From Thermoanaerobacterium sp. RBIITD (GTDB taxonomy: Bacteria; Bacillota; Thermoanaerobacteria; Thermoanaerobacterales; Thermoanaerobacteraceae): a stretch of 64,000 bases of DNA. This document shows positions 17,162 through 27,358 of the stretch, piece by piece (position 1 is the stretch's first letter; every line of letters begins with the position of its first letter). The translations under genes were made by a program, and so were the position numbers. The DNA is taken from contig NZ_LT906662.1 in NCBI RefSeq assembly GCF_900205865.1, positions 3,299,411 to 3,363,410 of the forward strand, written 5' to 3'. A model generated the notes under the pieces. That model saw only the letters and a list, made by a program, of their open reading frames with translations, was not told the DNA's origin and did no database searches.

Positions 17162-18547
17162 CTATAGTATATACTTATTAACATCAAATTTACTTAAACT
17201 ATCTTTTAATTGTTCATCAATATAATTTTTATCAATAATTATATTTTTCCCGCTAAATTCTGGGGCTTCAAATGATAATTTTTCAAACAGCTTTTCCATC
17301 ACTGTATGTAATCTCCTAGCACCTATATCTTCCGTTTGTTGATTAATTAGATAAGCAATTTCCGCTATCCTATCAATTGCATCATCAGAATATTCTATAT
17401 CAACACCTTCGGTTTTTAAAAGTGCCATATATTGTTTAGTCAATGCATTTTTAGGTTCCTTCAAAATTCTTATAAAATCTTCTTTTGTCAAGGGTTTTAA
17501 TTCAACTCTTACCGGAAATCTTCCTTGCAATTCTGGTATTAAATCACTTACTTTTGATACATTAAAAGCACCAGCCGCTATAAAAAGAATGTAATCTGTT
17601 TTAACAGGGCCATATTTTGTCATTACAGTACTACCTTCAACAATTGGAAGTATATCCCTTTGTACTCCTTCCCTTGATACATCGGGCCCATTGGAGTATC
17701 CGCTACCGGCAATTTTATCTATTTCATCGATAAAAATTATCCCATCTTGTTCTGTTCTTTTTATCGCTTCATCGATTACTTCATCCATGTCAATCAAATT
17801 CTGTGCTTCTTCAGACTCCAATATTTTTTTAGCTTCAGCTAAAGGAACTTTTTTATATTTCTTTTTCTTAGGTAATATATCAGAAAACATATCCTGTAGG
17901 TTTATGTTCATCTCTTCAGAACCCAAATTCGAGTACATTTCAAGAACAGGTGAAGATGAATCTGTTAATTCTATCTCAATTATTTTGTCATTTAATTCTC
18001 CGCTTCTTATTTTTTCCCTAATTTGTTCTTTTTTAAGTATTATTTCATTTTGTTCATCTTCATGAATTTCTTCTTCGTCATTCCTGTTATTAAAGATAAA
18101 TTCAAATGGGTTTTTAGTACGTTTATTCTTTCTACCATTTACTATATAATCGATTATTCTATCTTCTGCTAATTCTTTTGCACGTAACATAACTTTCTGC
18201 ATTTTTTCTTGTTTTACCATTCTAATTGATGATTCAAGCAAATCTCTTACCATAGACTCTACATCACGGCCAACATAACCTACCTCTGTAAATTTTGTTG
18301 CTTCAACTTTTACAAATGGTGCTTCTACAAGCCGCGCTATCCTCCTGGCTATTTCAGTCTTACCTACTCCTGTAGGACCAATCATCAATATATTCTTAGG
18401 TGTAACTTCATCTTTGATTTCATCTGGCAAAAGATTTCTTCGATACCTATTTCTTAGTGCAACAGCTACAGAACGTTTTGCTAAATCTTGTCCGACTATG
18501 TATTTATTAAGTTCATTTACAATCTCTTTTGGTGTATAATTTTTCAT
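17162..18547 (-). CDS. hslU: HslU (ClpY), ATPase of the HslUV protease
   Basis: A 461-aa AAA+ unfoldase. N-terminal substrate-binding sequence [20 protein letters not shown], Walker [14 protein letters not shown] (about residues 54-66), the pore loop motif GYVGRD, Walker [13 protein letters not shown] and the sensor region [17 protein letters not shown] are visible. The charged I-domain lies between Walker A and B. HslU feeds unfolded proteins to HslV, encoded 14 bases upstream. Confidence 0.97.
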   Translation of the reverse strand: MKNYTPKEIVNELNKYIVGQDLAKRSVAVALRNRYRRNLLPDEIKDEVTPKNILMIGPTGVGKTEIARRIARLVEAPFVKVEATKFTEVGYVGRDVESMVRDLLESSIRMVKQEKMQKVMLRAKELAEDRIIDYIVNGRKNKRTKNPFEFIFNNRNDEEEIHEDEQNEIILKKEQIREKIRSGELNDKIIEIELTDSSSPVLEMYSNLGSEEMNINLQDMFSDILPKKKKYKKVPLAEAKKILESEEAQNLIDMDEVIDEAIKRTEQDGIIFIDEIDKIAGSGYSNGPDVSREGVQRDILPIVEGSTVMTKYGPVKTDYILFIAAGAFNVSKVSDLIPELQGRFPVRVELKPLTKEDFIRILKEPKNALTKQYMALLKTEGVDIEYSDDAIDRIAEIAYLINQQTEDIGARRLHTVMEKLFEKLSFEAPEFSGKNIIIDKNYIDEQLKDSLSKFDVNKYIL

Positions 18548-18560
18548 ACAAGTCCCCTCC

Positions 18561-19091
18561 TTATAAACTCTCTACTGTAATATGGTCATTTGTGTAAACA
18601 CATATTTGCGACGCAATCTCCAGGGACTTTTTAGCGATATCCTCAACAGGAAGATCTGTATTATATCTAAGAGCAAGTGCTGCTGACATAGCATAGTTTC
18701 CGCCAGAACCAATTGCAATTACATCGTTATCAGGTTCAATCACTTCACCATTTCCTGATATAACCAATGTTACTTCTTTGTCTGCTGCGATTAATAAAGC
18801 TTCAAGCTTTTTTAGAACCTTGTCTTTTCTCCATTCTTGTGCAAGCTCTACAGCCGCTCTCTTTAAATTTCCACCATATTGTTCTAATTTTTCTTCAAAC
18901 ATCTCTGATAATGTAAGAGCATCAGCAACGGAACCAGCAAATCCTATAAGCACCTCGTTATTGTATAATCTTCTTATTTTTTTAGCGCCGTGTTTTAATA
19001 TTGTATTTTCACCGAATGTTACCTGTCCATCACCTGCAATAGAAACCTTGTTATCCTTTCGTACGGCTACTATAGTTGTACCTTTAAACAA
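18561..19091 (-). CDS. hslV: HslV (ClpQ), peptidase of the HslUV protease
   Basis: The mature N-terminus [19 protein letters not shown] begins with the catalytic Thr after a short propeptide. Family motifs [16 protein letters not shown] and [16 protein letters not shown] follow. A TTG start at 19091 is chosen because GGGGGGTG lies 5 bases upstream and it leaves the expected short propeptide (LFKG); the reading frame stays open upstream to 19112 without a better site. Product about 176 aa. Confidence 0.95.
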   Translation of the reverse strand: MFKGTTIVAVRKDNKVSIAGDGQVTFGENTILKHGAKKIRRLYNNEVLIGFAGSVADALTLSEMFEEKLEQYGGNLKRAAVELAQEWRKDKVLKKLEALLIAADKEVTLVISGNGEVIEPDNDVIAIGSGGNYAMSAALALRYNTDLPVEDIAKKSLEIASQICVYTNDHITVESL

Positions 19092-19116
19092 TTTTTCACC
19101 CCCCAGAAACAATATA

Positions 19117-19145
19117 ATCTTATCATAAAATTAATAATATATCAA
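19117..19145 (-). promoter_or_regulatory. Candidate SigA promoter of hslV-hslU-codY
   Basis: TTGATA (19140-19145, minus) and TAAGAT (19117-19122) are 17 bases apart, placing a start just upstream of the hslV ribosome site. It would let hslVU-codY be transcribed apart from topA. Confidence 0.55.
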
Positions 19146-19176
19146 CAATGTATTCGAAATTTTTATTAAATTTAAA

Positions 19177-21237
19177 TTACTTTACAAAATCGCAACTACT
19201 GCATTTTATAATTTTACCTTTCTTGCTATATTTCTCTACAAGGAGACTGCCACATTTGGGACACTTTTCATTAACAGGTTTATCCCATAATATAGTATCA
19301 CACTTAGGTGAATTCTCGCAAACAAAATAGTTTTTTCCTTTCTTACTCTTCCTTGCTAATATTTTCCCACCGCATTTAGGACATAATACACCTGTTTCTT
19401 CATACAATGGCTTAGTATTTTTACATTCAGGAAAACCTGGACATGCTAAAAATTTGCCATATCTACCATATTTTATAACCATATTCCTGCCACAATATTC
19501 ACATTTTATATCTGTTTCTTCATCCTTTATTTCAATATCTTTCATTTGTTCTTCAGCGATTTTTAATGACCCATAAAATTCGTTATAAAATCCATCAATA
19601 ACATCACACCACTTTTTTATTCCTTCTTCAACTTCATCAAGCTGTTCTTCCATTTCAGCAGTAAACTTAACATCGACAATTTTTGAGAAAAACTCTTTCA
19701 TTACATCTGTAACAATAAATCCAAGCTCTGTAGGTTTTAAGTTTTTCTTCTCCTTAATGACGTATCCTCTATCAAGTAATGTTGATATTATAGGTGCATA
19801 AGTACTTGGCCTGCCAATACCTTTTTCTTCGAGTTCTTTTATCAAAGTTGCCTCCGTATACCTTGAAGGCGGTTGTGTAAAATGTTGTTCAGGTTTTAAT
19901 TCCTTTAGCTTTAAATGTTCCCCTTCTTTTAATAAGGGAAGCGTTTTTTCTTCCAAATTTTCATTGTCTGTTCCTTCTGTATATACACTCATAAATCCAG
20001 AAAACTTCAATTTTGATCCTGATGCCTTAAATATATAATTACTATTTAGTATATCCATGTTAATTGTATCATAAATAGCCTGTGACATCTGACTTGAAAT
20101 AAACCTGCTCCATATAAGCTTGTAAAGTTTATACTGATCTGTTTTCAATGAATCTTTTATTTTTTCCGGTTCAATATTAATGTATGTGGGCCTGATGGCT
20201 TCGTGAGCATCCTGAACATTTCCCTTCTTCTTTGTATATACTGCATCAGGATTTGCATATTCTTTTCCATACTTTTCTAATATATATTCATAAGCTGCTT
20301 TTTTTGCTTCATCAGATACCCTTGTAGAGTCCGTTCTAATATAAGTAATTAATCCGAGGCTACCTTCTCCTTTTATATCAACACCTTCGTATAATTGTTG
20401 CGCTATCATCATTGTTTTTTTAGCAGTAAAACCGAGCTTTCTCGATGCTTCCTGCTGCATTGTGCTTGTTATAAAAGGTGGAGCAGGATTTCTTTTTTTT
20501 ACACCTGTTTTAACGCTGTCAACTATATAATTTTCGTCCAAATTATCTATAATGTTATTTACTTCATTTTCATTTTTTAGCTCTATTTTATTATTCTTTG
20601 TTCCATAAAATTTTGCCTCAAAAAACTGTGCCTTATTTTTTTCATACAAAAATGCAGAAATCGTCCAATATTCTTCCGGTTTAAAATTTTCAATTTCTTT
20701 TTCTCTATCGCATATAAGCCTCGTTGCAACAGACTGTACTCTTCCAGCACTTAAACCCCTTTTAATCTTTCTCCAGAGCAAAGGGCTTATATTATATCCT
20801 ACTAATCTATCTAATATTCTTCTAGCCTGTTGTGCATCTACAAGGTTCATATCTATTTTACGAGGATTTTTAATGGCATTTTGTATTGCATTTTTCGTTA
20901 TCTCATGAAATTCAATTCTGCAAGTATCATCAACATTTATATTAAGTAAATTTGCAAGATGCCATGATATTGCTTCACCCTCTCTATCAGGGTCTGTTGC
21001 TAAAAAAACTCTTGCAGCAGACTTTGCCTCTTTTTTCAATTTTTCTATAATTGGGCCTTTTCCGCGGATAGTTATGTATTTAGGCTCAAAATTTTTTTCG
21101 ATATCTATACCAAGTTGGCTCTTAGGCAGATCTCTTACATGCCCCATGGAGGCTTCAACCTTATAGTTTTTACCCAAAAACTTAAGTATAGTTTTTGCCT
21201 TTGAGGGTGATTCAACTATCACTAATGATTTTGCCAT
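19177..21237 (-). CDS. topA: DNA topoisomerase I
   Basis: A 686-aa type IA topoisomerase that relaxes negative supercoils. The Toprim domain starts KSLVIVESPSKAKTI and contains FLATDPDREGEAISWHL. The active-site Tyr is in ITYIRTDSTRVS (about residue 300). The C-terminus has three Cys4 zinc-finger modules (CEYCGRN...CPGFPEC, CPKCGGK...ENSPKC, CPKCGSL...CSSC). AGGTG precedes the ATG. It is followed by hslVU without the trmFO/xerC genes that often intervene. Confidence 0.98.
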   Translation of the reverse strand: MAKSLVIVESPSKAKTILKFLGKNYKVEASMGHVRDLPKSQLGIDIEKNFEPKYITIRGKGPIIEKLKKEAKSAARVFLATDPDREGEAISWHLANLLNINVDDTCRIEFHEITKNAIQNAIKNPRKIDMNLVDAQQARRILDRLVGYNISPLLWRKIKRGLSAGRVQSVATRLICDREKEIENFKPEEYWTISAFLYEKNKAQFFEAKFYGTKNNKIELKNENEVNNIIDNLDENYIVDSVKTGVKKRNPAPPFITSTMQQEASRKLGFTAKKTMMIAQQLYEGVDIKGEGSLGLITYIRTDSTRVSDEAKKAAYEYILEKYGKEYANPDAVYTKKKGNVQDAHEAIRPTYINIEPEKIKDSLKTDQYKLYKLIWSRFISSQMSQAIYDTINMDILNSNYIFKASGSKLKFSGFMSVYTEGTDNENLEEKTLPLLKEGEHLKLKELKPEQHFTQPPSRYTEATLIKELEEKGIGRPSTYAPIISTLLDRGYVIKEKKNLKPTELGFIVTDVMKEFFSKIVDVKFTAEMEEQLDEVEEGIKKWCDVIDGFYNEFYGSLKIAEEQMKDIEIKDEETDIKCEYCGRNMVIKYGRYGKFLACPGFPECKNTKPLYEETGVLCPKCGGKILARKSKKGKNYFVCENSPKCDTILWDKPVNEKCPKCGSLLVEKYSKKGKIIKCSSCDFVK

Positions 21238-21282
21238 TTTAACACCTCCAAAACATTTATTAATTATATCAAACTTTTAAAA

Positions 21283-22374
21283 TTAATCAAAACTTTTTTC
21301 ATATTTATTGCCAGGTAATCTTATTATAAGTCCTTTAAGCAATAGAGATGACAACAAATAATTAATTTTTGCAACAGGATATTTTATATAATCAATTATT
21401 TCTTCTATATCCCTAGGGCTATCTTTTATCATCTCATATAATTTTCTCTCATCATTGTTTAGTGTATTAATCAACTGCTCATTTATTCTAACTTTTATAT
21501 CTTCTCTAAAATTATATTCTTCAAGTATATCATTGATATCTGCTACTAATTTTGCACCTTGTTTTATTAGTTCGTTTGTTCCTTTGCTGTATGCACTCGT
21601 TATATTTCCGGGTACTGCAAAAACATCTCTTCCTTGTTCAAGGGCGAATTTAGCTGTAATTAAAGAACCACTTTTTATACCTGCCTCAACAACAATAACG
21701 CCTAAAGATAATCCACTTATTATTCTATTTCTAGCCGGAAAATTGCCAGACAATGGTAAGTAATCAAGTGGATATTCTGAAATAACTGCACCATTTTCGA
21801 TTATTTCATTCATTAATTTTTTATTCTCTTCAGGATACGCAATATTAACTCCACACCCTAAAACTGCAATGGTTCTACCACCAGCTTTAAGTGCACCTTT
21901 ATGTGCAAAACTGTCTATTCCTCTTGCCATCCCACTTATTACAGTAAAGCCATGTTTTGAAATTTTATATGAGATCTTTTCAGATACACTTAGTCCATAT
22001 GCCGTTGCATTTCTTGAACCCACAATTGCTAGTGATAAATCATCAATTTTTTTAATAGTTCCTTTAACATAAAGTATTGGTGGCGCATCATATATATCTT
22101 TTAATAACTTGGGATATCCATCATCATTATATAATAGTACATCTATTTTTTCTTTAATCAATCTATTTACATATCTGTAGGGGTCAATCTTTTTTGCTTC
22201 TAATATATTTTTATATATTCTACTATTATTAACAATGCTCTTTAAATCATCATTATTTGATCTATATACATTTTCTGCGTTTTCAAAGTAATCTATTAAT
22301 TTTTTATAGGTTTTTGCACCAACATTGTTAATAGATCCTAACCAGATAGAGTAAATTTTATTATTATCCATCAT
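21283..22374 (-). CDS. dprA: DprA/Smf, DNA-processing protein
   Basis: The 363-aa DprA loads RecA onto incoming single-stranded DNA in transformation. The Rossmann-like core shows AIVGSRNATAYGLSVSEKI, VISGMARGIDSFAHKGAL, TIAVLGCGVNIAYPEEN and the GSLITAKFALEQGRDVFAVP motif. An N-terminal SAM/HhH-like part and a C-terminal winged helix (DIEEIIDYIKYPVAKINYLL) flank it. It heads the operon and is divergent from rnhB. Confidence 0.95.
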   Translation of the reverse strand: MMDNNKIYSIWLGSINNVGAKTYKKLIDYFENAENVYRSNNDDLKSIVNNSRIYKNILEAKKIDPYRYVNRLIKEKIDVLLYNDDGYPKLLKDIYDAPPILYVKGTIKKIDDLSLAIVGSRNATAYGLSVSEKISYKISKHGFTVISGMARGIDSFAHKGALKAGGRTIAVLGCGVNIAYPEENKKLMNEIIENGAVISEYPLDYLPLSGNFPARNRIISGLSLGVIVVEAGIKSGSLITAKFALEQGRDVFAVPGNITSAYSKGTNELIKQGAKLVADINDILEEYNFREDIKVRINEQLINTLNNDERKLYEMIKDSPRDIEEIIDYIKYPVAKINYLLSSLLLKGLIIRLPGNKYEKSFD

Positions 22375-22487
22375 TACACCTTCTATCCAATAATATAAAC
22401 ATTATCATTATAATAATAAAATATAAAAATTAAAAGAAGGGATTTTAAGTATATATGTCGAATAATAGAAAGTTGGGTGATAAAAAT

Positions 22488-23225
22488 ATGGCATCAAGGT
22501 CATTAAATATAAAGAATTTAAAAGAATACATATATAAAAATGGTTTAAATATTAATGGATTAAACATTAGCGATAATGCAATAAATTGGCTTAATAAAGA
22601 AAAAGTGAGACTCGAATTTCTAAGTAAATACGAAAAAGAACTTTATGATCTAAATTGCGAAATAATTGGAGGCATTGATGAAGTCGGAAGAGGACCTTTG
22701 GGAGGACCTGTCGTCGCAGGATGTGTTATACTGCCAAGGAATTGTTTTATACCGGATATAAATGACTCAAAAAAATTAACCGAAAATAAAAGAGAGTACT
22801 TATCTGCTATCATTAAGAAAAATGCTATAGCATATGGAATTGGGATTGTAGATAATAGTTATATAGATAAAATGAATATTTTAAATGCTACATATAAGGC
22901 AATGGAGATTGCTATATCGAAAATAAACGTTAAAATCGACTTTTTGCTTGTCGATGCAGTTAAAATACCAAATGTTAATATAAAACAAAAACCAATAATA
23001 AAGGGCGATATGAAAAGTGTATCCATAGCTGCCGCTTCTATTATTGCAAAAGTTGAAAGAGATAATATTATGAAATCATATGATAAAATTTACCCAGAGT
23101 ACGGTTTTTGCCAAAACAAGGGATATGGTACAAAAGAACATATAGAAGCAATAAAAAAATATGGACCATGTCCCATACATAGAAAATCTTTTTTAAGGAA
23201 TATAATAGGAAAGGATATTATATGA
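22488..23225 (+). CDS. rnhB: Ribonuclease HII
   Basis: RNase HII removes ribonucleotides from DNA. The core starts IIGGIDEVGRGPLGGPVVAG, which holds the DEXGRG catalytic signature, and continues with INDSKKLTENKRE, the later acidic residue in LLVDAVKIP, and AAASIIAKVERD. An N-terminal extension of about 70 residues matches the Bacillus RnhB type. The ATG at 22488 is preferred (GGGTGA 7 bases upstream); an earlier in-frame ATG at 22455 has a poorly spaced site. The rnhB-yraN pair runs against the surrounding operons. Confidence 0.95.
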   Translation: MASRSLNIKNLKEYIYKNGLNINGLNISDNAINWLNKEKVRLEFLSKYEKELYDLNCEIIGGIDEVGRGPLGGPVVAGCVILPRNCFIPDINDSKKLTENKREYLSAIIKKNAIAYGIGIVDNSYIDKMNILNATYKAMEIAISKINVKIDFLLVDAVKIPNVNIKQKPIIKGDMKSVSIAAASIIAKVERDNIMKSYDKIYPEYGFCQNKGYGTKEHIEAIKKYGPCPIHRKSFLRNIIGKDII

Positions 23226-23590
23226 ATAACAAAGTATTAGGAAATTTAGGTGAAAATATAGCCGAAAAATATTTAAAAAAATACGGTTATTCTATTATAG
23301 AAAAAAATTTTAGATGCGCAATTGGTGAAATTGATATAATTGCAATAAATAAAAATAGCCTGGTTTTTGTAGAGGTTAAAACACGCACCTCTACAAAATT
23401 TGGCTACCCAAAAGAAGCAGTAAACTATTATAAGAAAAACAAAATTATAAAAGTAGCAGAAACTTTTATAACCTATCACAAAAACTACATAAATTATATG
23501 TTTAGGTTTGACGTTATTGAAGTTTTGATTGATCCGAATTCTTTTAAACTGAATAAATTAAATCACATAAAAAATGCTTTTACTTTATGA
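23222..23590 (+). CDS. yraN: YraN/UPF0102 endonuclease-like protein
   Basis: A 122-aa protein with the UPF0102 pattern: LGENIAEKYLKKYGY, NFRCAIGEIDIIAIN, LVFVEVKTRT, and FRFDVIEVLID near the end. The E-ID-E-K arrangement is that of restriction-endonuclease-like folds; a possible role in DNA processing or recombination is inferred. The ATGA overlap with rnhB indicates coupling, and the 3' end overlaps the convergent trpS by 11 bases. Confidence 0.92.
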   Translation: MNNKVLGNLGENIAEKYLKKYGYSIIEKNFRCAIGEIDIIAINKNSLVFVEVKTRTSTKFGYPKEAVNYYKKNKIIKVAETFITYHKNYINYMFRFDVIEVLIDPNSFKLNKLNHIKNAFTL

Positions 23591-24563
23591 TCAATAATCC
23601 CATTTTATTTTTTACTCTTTCTATTGTCAATTTTGCTATCTTGCTCGCCTTTTCAGCACCATCTCGTAATACACTATTTATAAAATTTAAATCAAGATTT
23701 TTGTAATTTCTTTGTATTTCCGTAAGCCTCTCAACTATTACATCAACAAGCTCTTTTTTTAGCGTACCATACCCTTGACCACTAAACCTCTTTTCGGCGT
23801 CTTCTATGTTTATATCGGTAAATGCACTGTATAGCGTCAATAAATTACTTACTCCAGGTTTATTTTCAGGATCATATCTTATTACATTTTCTGAATCTGT
23901 AACAGCCCTCATTATTTTCTTCTTAATTTGTGATGGATCATCTAATAAATTAATCTTACTAAACTGATTTTCATCACTCTTACTCATTTTTTTATCTGGC
24001 TCTGTCAGACTCATTATTCTTGAACCTGTTTTTAAAATCATAGGCTCCGGTACTACAAATGTATTACCAAAACGATTATTAAACCTTTCAGCTATGTCTC
24101 TCGTTAATTCTAAATGTTGTTTTTGGTCATTCCCTACAGGTACATAATTCGTATCGTAAAGTAAAATATCAGCGGCCATTAAATCAGGATATGTGAAAAG
24201 ACCCACAGATACAGATTCTTTGCCTTTGCTTTTGTCTTTAAATTGTGTCATTCTTCCCAACTCGCCAAAATATGTCATACACTGTAATAGCCATCCAAGC
24301 TCAGGATGTTCGGACACATGTGACTGCACAAAAATTATAACTTTTTTTGGGTCAAGGCCAATGGCAAGATATAGCCCTGCTAGTTCTATGGACTTTTTCC
24401 TTAATGTTTCTGGATCCTGTGGTATTGTCAACGCATGTAAATCAACTATGCAAAAAAGGCATTCATAATCATCTTGAAGTTTTACGAATTGCCTCATTGC
24501 GCCAAGATAGTTTCCTATATGAATATCACCAGTCGGTTGTACACCGGAAAAAACTCTTTGCAT
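23580..24563 (-). CDS. trpS: Tryptophanyl-tRNA synthetase
   Basis: A 327-aa class I synthetase that charges tRNA-Trp. The HIGH-type motif is GDIHIGNYLGAM (about residue 15) and the KMSKS motif is KKMSKSDENQ (about residue 195). MTYFGELGRMTQFKDK and YPDLMAADILLYD are family blocks. It lies at the end of the yifB operon with only 20 bases before it, so there is no room for a T-box leader. Confidence 0.98.
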   Translation of the reverse strand: MQRVFSGVQPTGDIHIGNYLGAMRQFVKLQDDYECLFCIVDLHALTIPQDPETLRKKSIELAGLYLAIGLDPKKVIIFVQSHVSEHPELGWLLQCMTYFGELGRMTQFKDKSKGKESVSVGLFTYPDLMAADILLYDTNYVPVGNDQKQHLELTRDIAERFNNRFGNTFVVPEPMILKTGSRIMSLTEPDKKMSKSDENQFSKINLLDDPSQIKKKIMRAVTDSENVIRYDPENKPGVSNLLTLYSAFTDINIEDAEKRFSGQGYGTLKKELVDVIVERLTEIQRNYKNLDLNFINSVLRDGAEKASKIAKLTIERVKNKMGLLIIK

Positions 24564-24583
24564 AATTACACCTCTTTTTGAAA

Positions 24584-26116
24584 TTAACTATTAAAATACT
24601 TATTATTTAGATTTCTATATTGTAATGCTTCTGCGACATGTTCATATTTTATCTGTTCGCTACCATCAAGGTCTGCAATGGTTCTTGATACTTTTATTAT
24701 TTTATTATATGCCCTGGCGCTTAAACCGAGCCTGTCGAAAAAGTCTTTAATCATTTCTGTTGTCTTATTATCAAGTTTAATAAATTTCTTTATCATATTA
24801 TTTTTTAGCTGAGAATTAAAAAATATATTACTGCCGTGATACCTTTTTAATTGTTTTTCCCGCGCTTTTTTAACTCTATTCCTTATTATTTCTGAAGTCT
24901 CAATGTTTTTATCGTCTTCAAAATACTTCTGCTTGTCAACACGGTTCACTTCCACATGCAAATCAATCCTATCAAGCAATGGACCTGAAATCTTATTTTG
25001 ATAGCGCCTTATTTCATTTGGTGTACATCGACACTCGTGGGCCTCGTCACCCAGAAATCCACACGGACATGGATTTAAAGCAATAATTAGAATTATCTTA
25101 GCAGGGTATGTAAAAGTTGCATTTACTCTGGATATCGTTACAAACTCATCTTCTAACGGCTGTCTAAGTGCTTCTATAGCATCCCTTCTAAACTCAGGAA
25201 ATTCATCTAGAAATAAAACACCATAATGTGCCAATGAAACTTCACCAGGTTTTGGAATCCTACCACCACCAATTAGCGAAACTGTCGAAATTGTATGGTG
25301 AGGAGCGCGAAAAACCCTATTTGTTATTAGCGATGTATTTTCAGGTAAAGTCCCTGCTATGCTGTGTATTTTAGTAACTTCTAAAGCTTCCTCTAAGGTC
25401 ATTTCTGGAAGAATTGTGGGGAACCTCCTGGCAAGCATTGTTTTCCCTGCCCCTGGTGGACCAACTAACATTATGTTATGTCCACCTGCTGCAGCAATTT
25501 CAAATGCTCTTTTAACATTTTCTTGTCCTTTTACATCTGAAAAATCTACATCATAATCATCCTTTTTAAAATATTCTTCTATGTTTATCTTAATAGGCTC
25601 AATCATGATACTGCCATTAATGAAATCTACTACCTCATTTAAAGATTTGGCCGGAAATATTGAAATATCCTTAGTAACTGCAGCTTCCTTAGCATTTCCA
25701 TAAGGCAAAATCATACTTTTTATTCCATTCTCTCTTGCGCTTATAGCCATAGGTAAAGCACCTCTTATAGATCTTAGTGATCCATCAAGTGATAATTCAC
25801 CAAGTAAAACTGTATTATCCTTAATTGGCTTTACCTGACCTGTACAGATAAGTATACCTATAGCAATGGGCAAATCGAATGATGTACCTTCTTTTTTTGT
25901 GTTTGCAGGCGCTAAATTTACTGTAATCTTTTCTACAGGAAATTTATATCCACTATTTTTTATAGCAGCTCTTACCCTATCTCTTGATTCTTTAATTTCT
26001 GTATCACCAAGACCCACAATATCAAATGACGGAAGTCCATTTGATATATCTATCTCTACGTCTACTACATAACCATCGATGCCCATTATCGCCATACTTT
26101 TAGTTATAGATAGCAT
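24584..26116 (-). CDS. comM: YifB/ComM-family Mg-chelatase-like ATPase
   Basis: About 510 aa. The N-terminal Lon-protease-like S5 domain (VDVEIDISNGLPSFDIVGLG; GTSFDLPIAIGIL) is followed by an AAA+ Mg-chelatase domain with Walker A VGPPGAGKTMLARR and Walker B GVLFLDEFPEF, and a Cys cluster NPCPCG...HECRC. ComM is a hexameric branch-migration helicase in transformation of some bacteria; that role here is by homology. The ATG at 26116 has GGGGG upstream and gives the normal MLSITKSMAIMG start. Confidence 0.93.
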   Translation of the reverse strand: MLSITKSMAIMGIDGYVVDVEIDISNGLPSFDIVGLGDTEIKESRDRVRAAIKNSGYKFPVEKITVNLAPANTKKEGTSFDLPIAIGILICTGQVKPIKDNTVLLGELSLDGSLRSIRGALPMAISARENGIKSMILPYGNAKEAAVTKDISIFPAKSLNEVVDFINGSIMIEPIKINIEEYFKKDDYDVDFSDVKGQENVKRAFEIAAAGGHNIMLVGPPGAGKTMLARRFPTILPEMTLEEALEVTKIHSIAGTLPENTSLITNRVFRAPHHTISTVSLIGGGRIPKPGEVSLAHYGVLFLDEFPEFRRDAIEALRQPLEDEFVTISRVNATFTYPAKIILIIALNPCPCGFLGDEAHECRCTPNEIRRYQNKISGPLLDRIDLHVEVNRVDKQKYFEDDKNIETSEIIRNRVKKAREKQLKRYHGSNIFFNSQLKNNMIKKFIKLDNKTTEMIKDFFDRLGLSARAYNKIIKVSRTIADLDGSEQIKYEHVAEALQYRNLNNKYFNS

Positions 26117-26126
26117 TAAAATCCCC

Positions 26127-26963
26127 CTAATCAGGCCTCTCAAGAGATATCTTCCCAAGTTTGCCTGTTCGAAAATCTTCTATAATAATTTTTGATGTAC
26201 GCTCCGTATCAATATACCCACCAGACGACAAACAACCTCTCATTCTGCCTATTTCTCTTAATAAGTCATACAAATCAATTCCAACATTTTGAATCTTATA
26301 TCTTTGCATCAAAAGCTCTGGATACTCTTGTTTTAAAATTTTTAGTAAACTAAATGCCAATTCTTCATGGTTCAACAGTTCATCTTTAATTGCAGCTGTC
26401 AATGCCAGCATGATTCCAATACGCTCATCTTCAAATTTGGGCCACAGTATTCCAGGCGTGTCCAACAAATCAAAATAAGGAGTCCGTATCCACTGTTTTG
26501 CTTTTGTTACCCCTGGTTTATTCCCTGTCTTTGCACTTTTTGTTTTTGATAGCGAATTTATAAGTGTTGATTTGCCCACATTAGGTATACCCACTATCAT
26601 TGCCCTTAATTTGGCTTTTATTCCCTTTTGTCTTTTTCTATCTATTATATTGCTACATTCTTTTAAAGTCAATTCATATATTTCTTTAATACTGCTGCTA
26701 TTCAATGAATTTATATTAAGGCTTGCAATGCCTAGCTTTTTAAAATATTCATTCCACATTTTATTAACAGCAGAATCAGATAAGTCAGCTTTATTAAGCA
26801 GAATAATTCGTTTTTTATTTTTAACCAATTCATCTATAAGCGGGTTTCTGCTACTTTTAGGAATTCTTGCATCAATTAATTCATACACAATATCGACTAT
26901 TTTTAAATTTTCTTCAATTAAACGCTTCGTTTTTGCCATATGGCCTGGATACCATTGATACAT
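26127..26963 (-). CDS. rbgA: RbgA (YlqF), ribosome biogenesis GTPase
   Basis: A 278-aa circularly permuted GTPase needed for late 50S assembly. It opens MYQWYPGHMAKTKRLIEEN, the conserved N-terminus; motif order is G4 (LLNKADL), then G1 (GIPNVGKSTLINSL), G2/G3 (KPGVTKAKQW; LLDTPGILWP). The ANTAR-like C-terminus ends in EDFRTGKLGKISLERP. It follows rplS, as in Bacillus, after a partial terminator. Confidence 0.97.
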   Translation of the reverse strand: MYQWYPGHMAKTKRLIEENLKIVDIVYELIDARIPKSSRNPLIDELVKNKKRIILLNKADLSDSAVNKMWNEYFKKLGIASLNINSLNSSSIKEIYELTLKECSNIIDRKRQKGIKAKLRAMIVGIPNVGKSTLINSLSKTKSAKTGNKPGVTKAKQWIRTPYFDLLDTPGILWPKFEDERIGIMLALTAAIKDELLNHEELAFSLLKILKQEYPELLMQRYKIQNVGIDLYDLLREIGRMRGCLSSGGYIDTERTSKIIIEDFRTGKLGKISLERPD

Positions 26964-26982
26964 AATTTCCTCCAGATGTCGA

Positions 26983-27007
26983 AAAAGGGACTGTTAAGTC
27001 CCCTTTT
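26983..27007 (-). terminator. Hairpin between rplS and rbgA
   Basis: A 10-bp stem (aaaagggact / agtccccttt, one G-U pair) overlaps the rplS stop and ends in a short U run in the transcript. It probably reduces read-through from the ribosomal-protein genes into rbgA, or stabilises the upstream mRNA. Confidence 0.7.
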
Positions 27008-27344
27008 ACATTTTTTCTTTAATTTTAGCAGCTTTACCTATTCTTTCTCTCACATAATAAAGCTTTGCTCTTCTTACTTTACCACTTCTAACAACTTCTA
27101 TTTTATCAATTCTCGGTGAATGAAGTGGGAAAGTTCTTTCAACACCAACACCGTAAGAAATACGTCTTACAGTGAAATTTTCTCTAAGAGAACCACCAGT
27201 TCTTTTAAGCACAATACCTTCAAAGACCTGTATTCTTTCCTTGTCACCTTCAATAACTTTATAATGTACTCTTACAGTATCTCCTACATTAAACTGAGGT
27301 ACTTCTCTCAATTGTTCTTTTTCAACAATATCAATTAAATTCAT
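27006..27344 (-). CDS. rplS: 50S ribosomal protein L19
   Basis: A 112-aa L19 with [34 protein letters not shown]-type core ([16 protein letters not shown]), [16 protein letters not shown] and a basic C-terminus [18 protein letters not shown]. The ATG at 27344 has AGGAGGGG upstream, giving the usual [12 protein letters not shown] start. Confidence 0.98.
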   Translation of the reverse strand: MNLIDIVEKEQLREVPQFNVGDTVRVHYKVIEGDKERIQVFEGIVLKRTGGSLRENFTVRRISYGVGVERTFPLHSPRIDKIEVVRSGKVRRAKLYYVRERIGKAAKIKEKM

Positions 27345-27358
27345 TTTTTCCCCTCCTT

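Noticed and set aside
23580-23590. Overlapping 3' ends of yraN and trpS as a possible frameshift
   Set aside because: Both proteins have normal lengths and endings. An 11-base convergent overlap is ordinary in compact genomes.
24564-24583. Possible T-box riboswitch before trpS
   Set aside because: Only 20 bases separate yifB from trpS, too few for a T-box.
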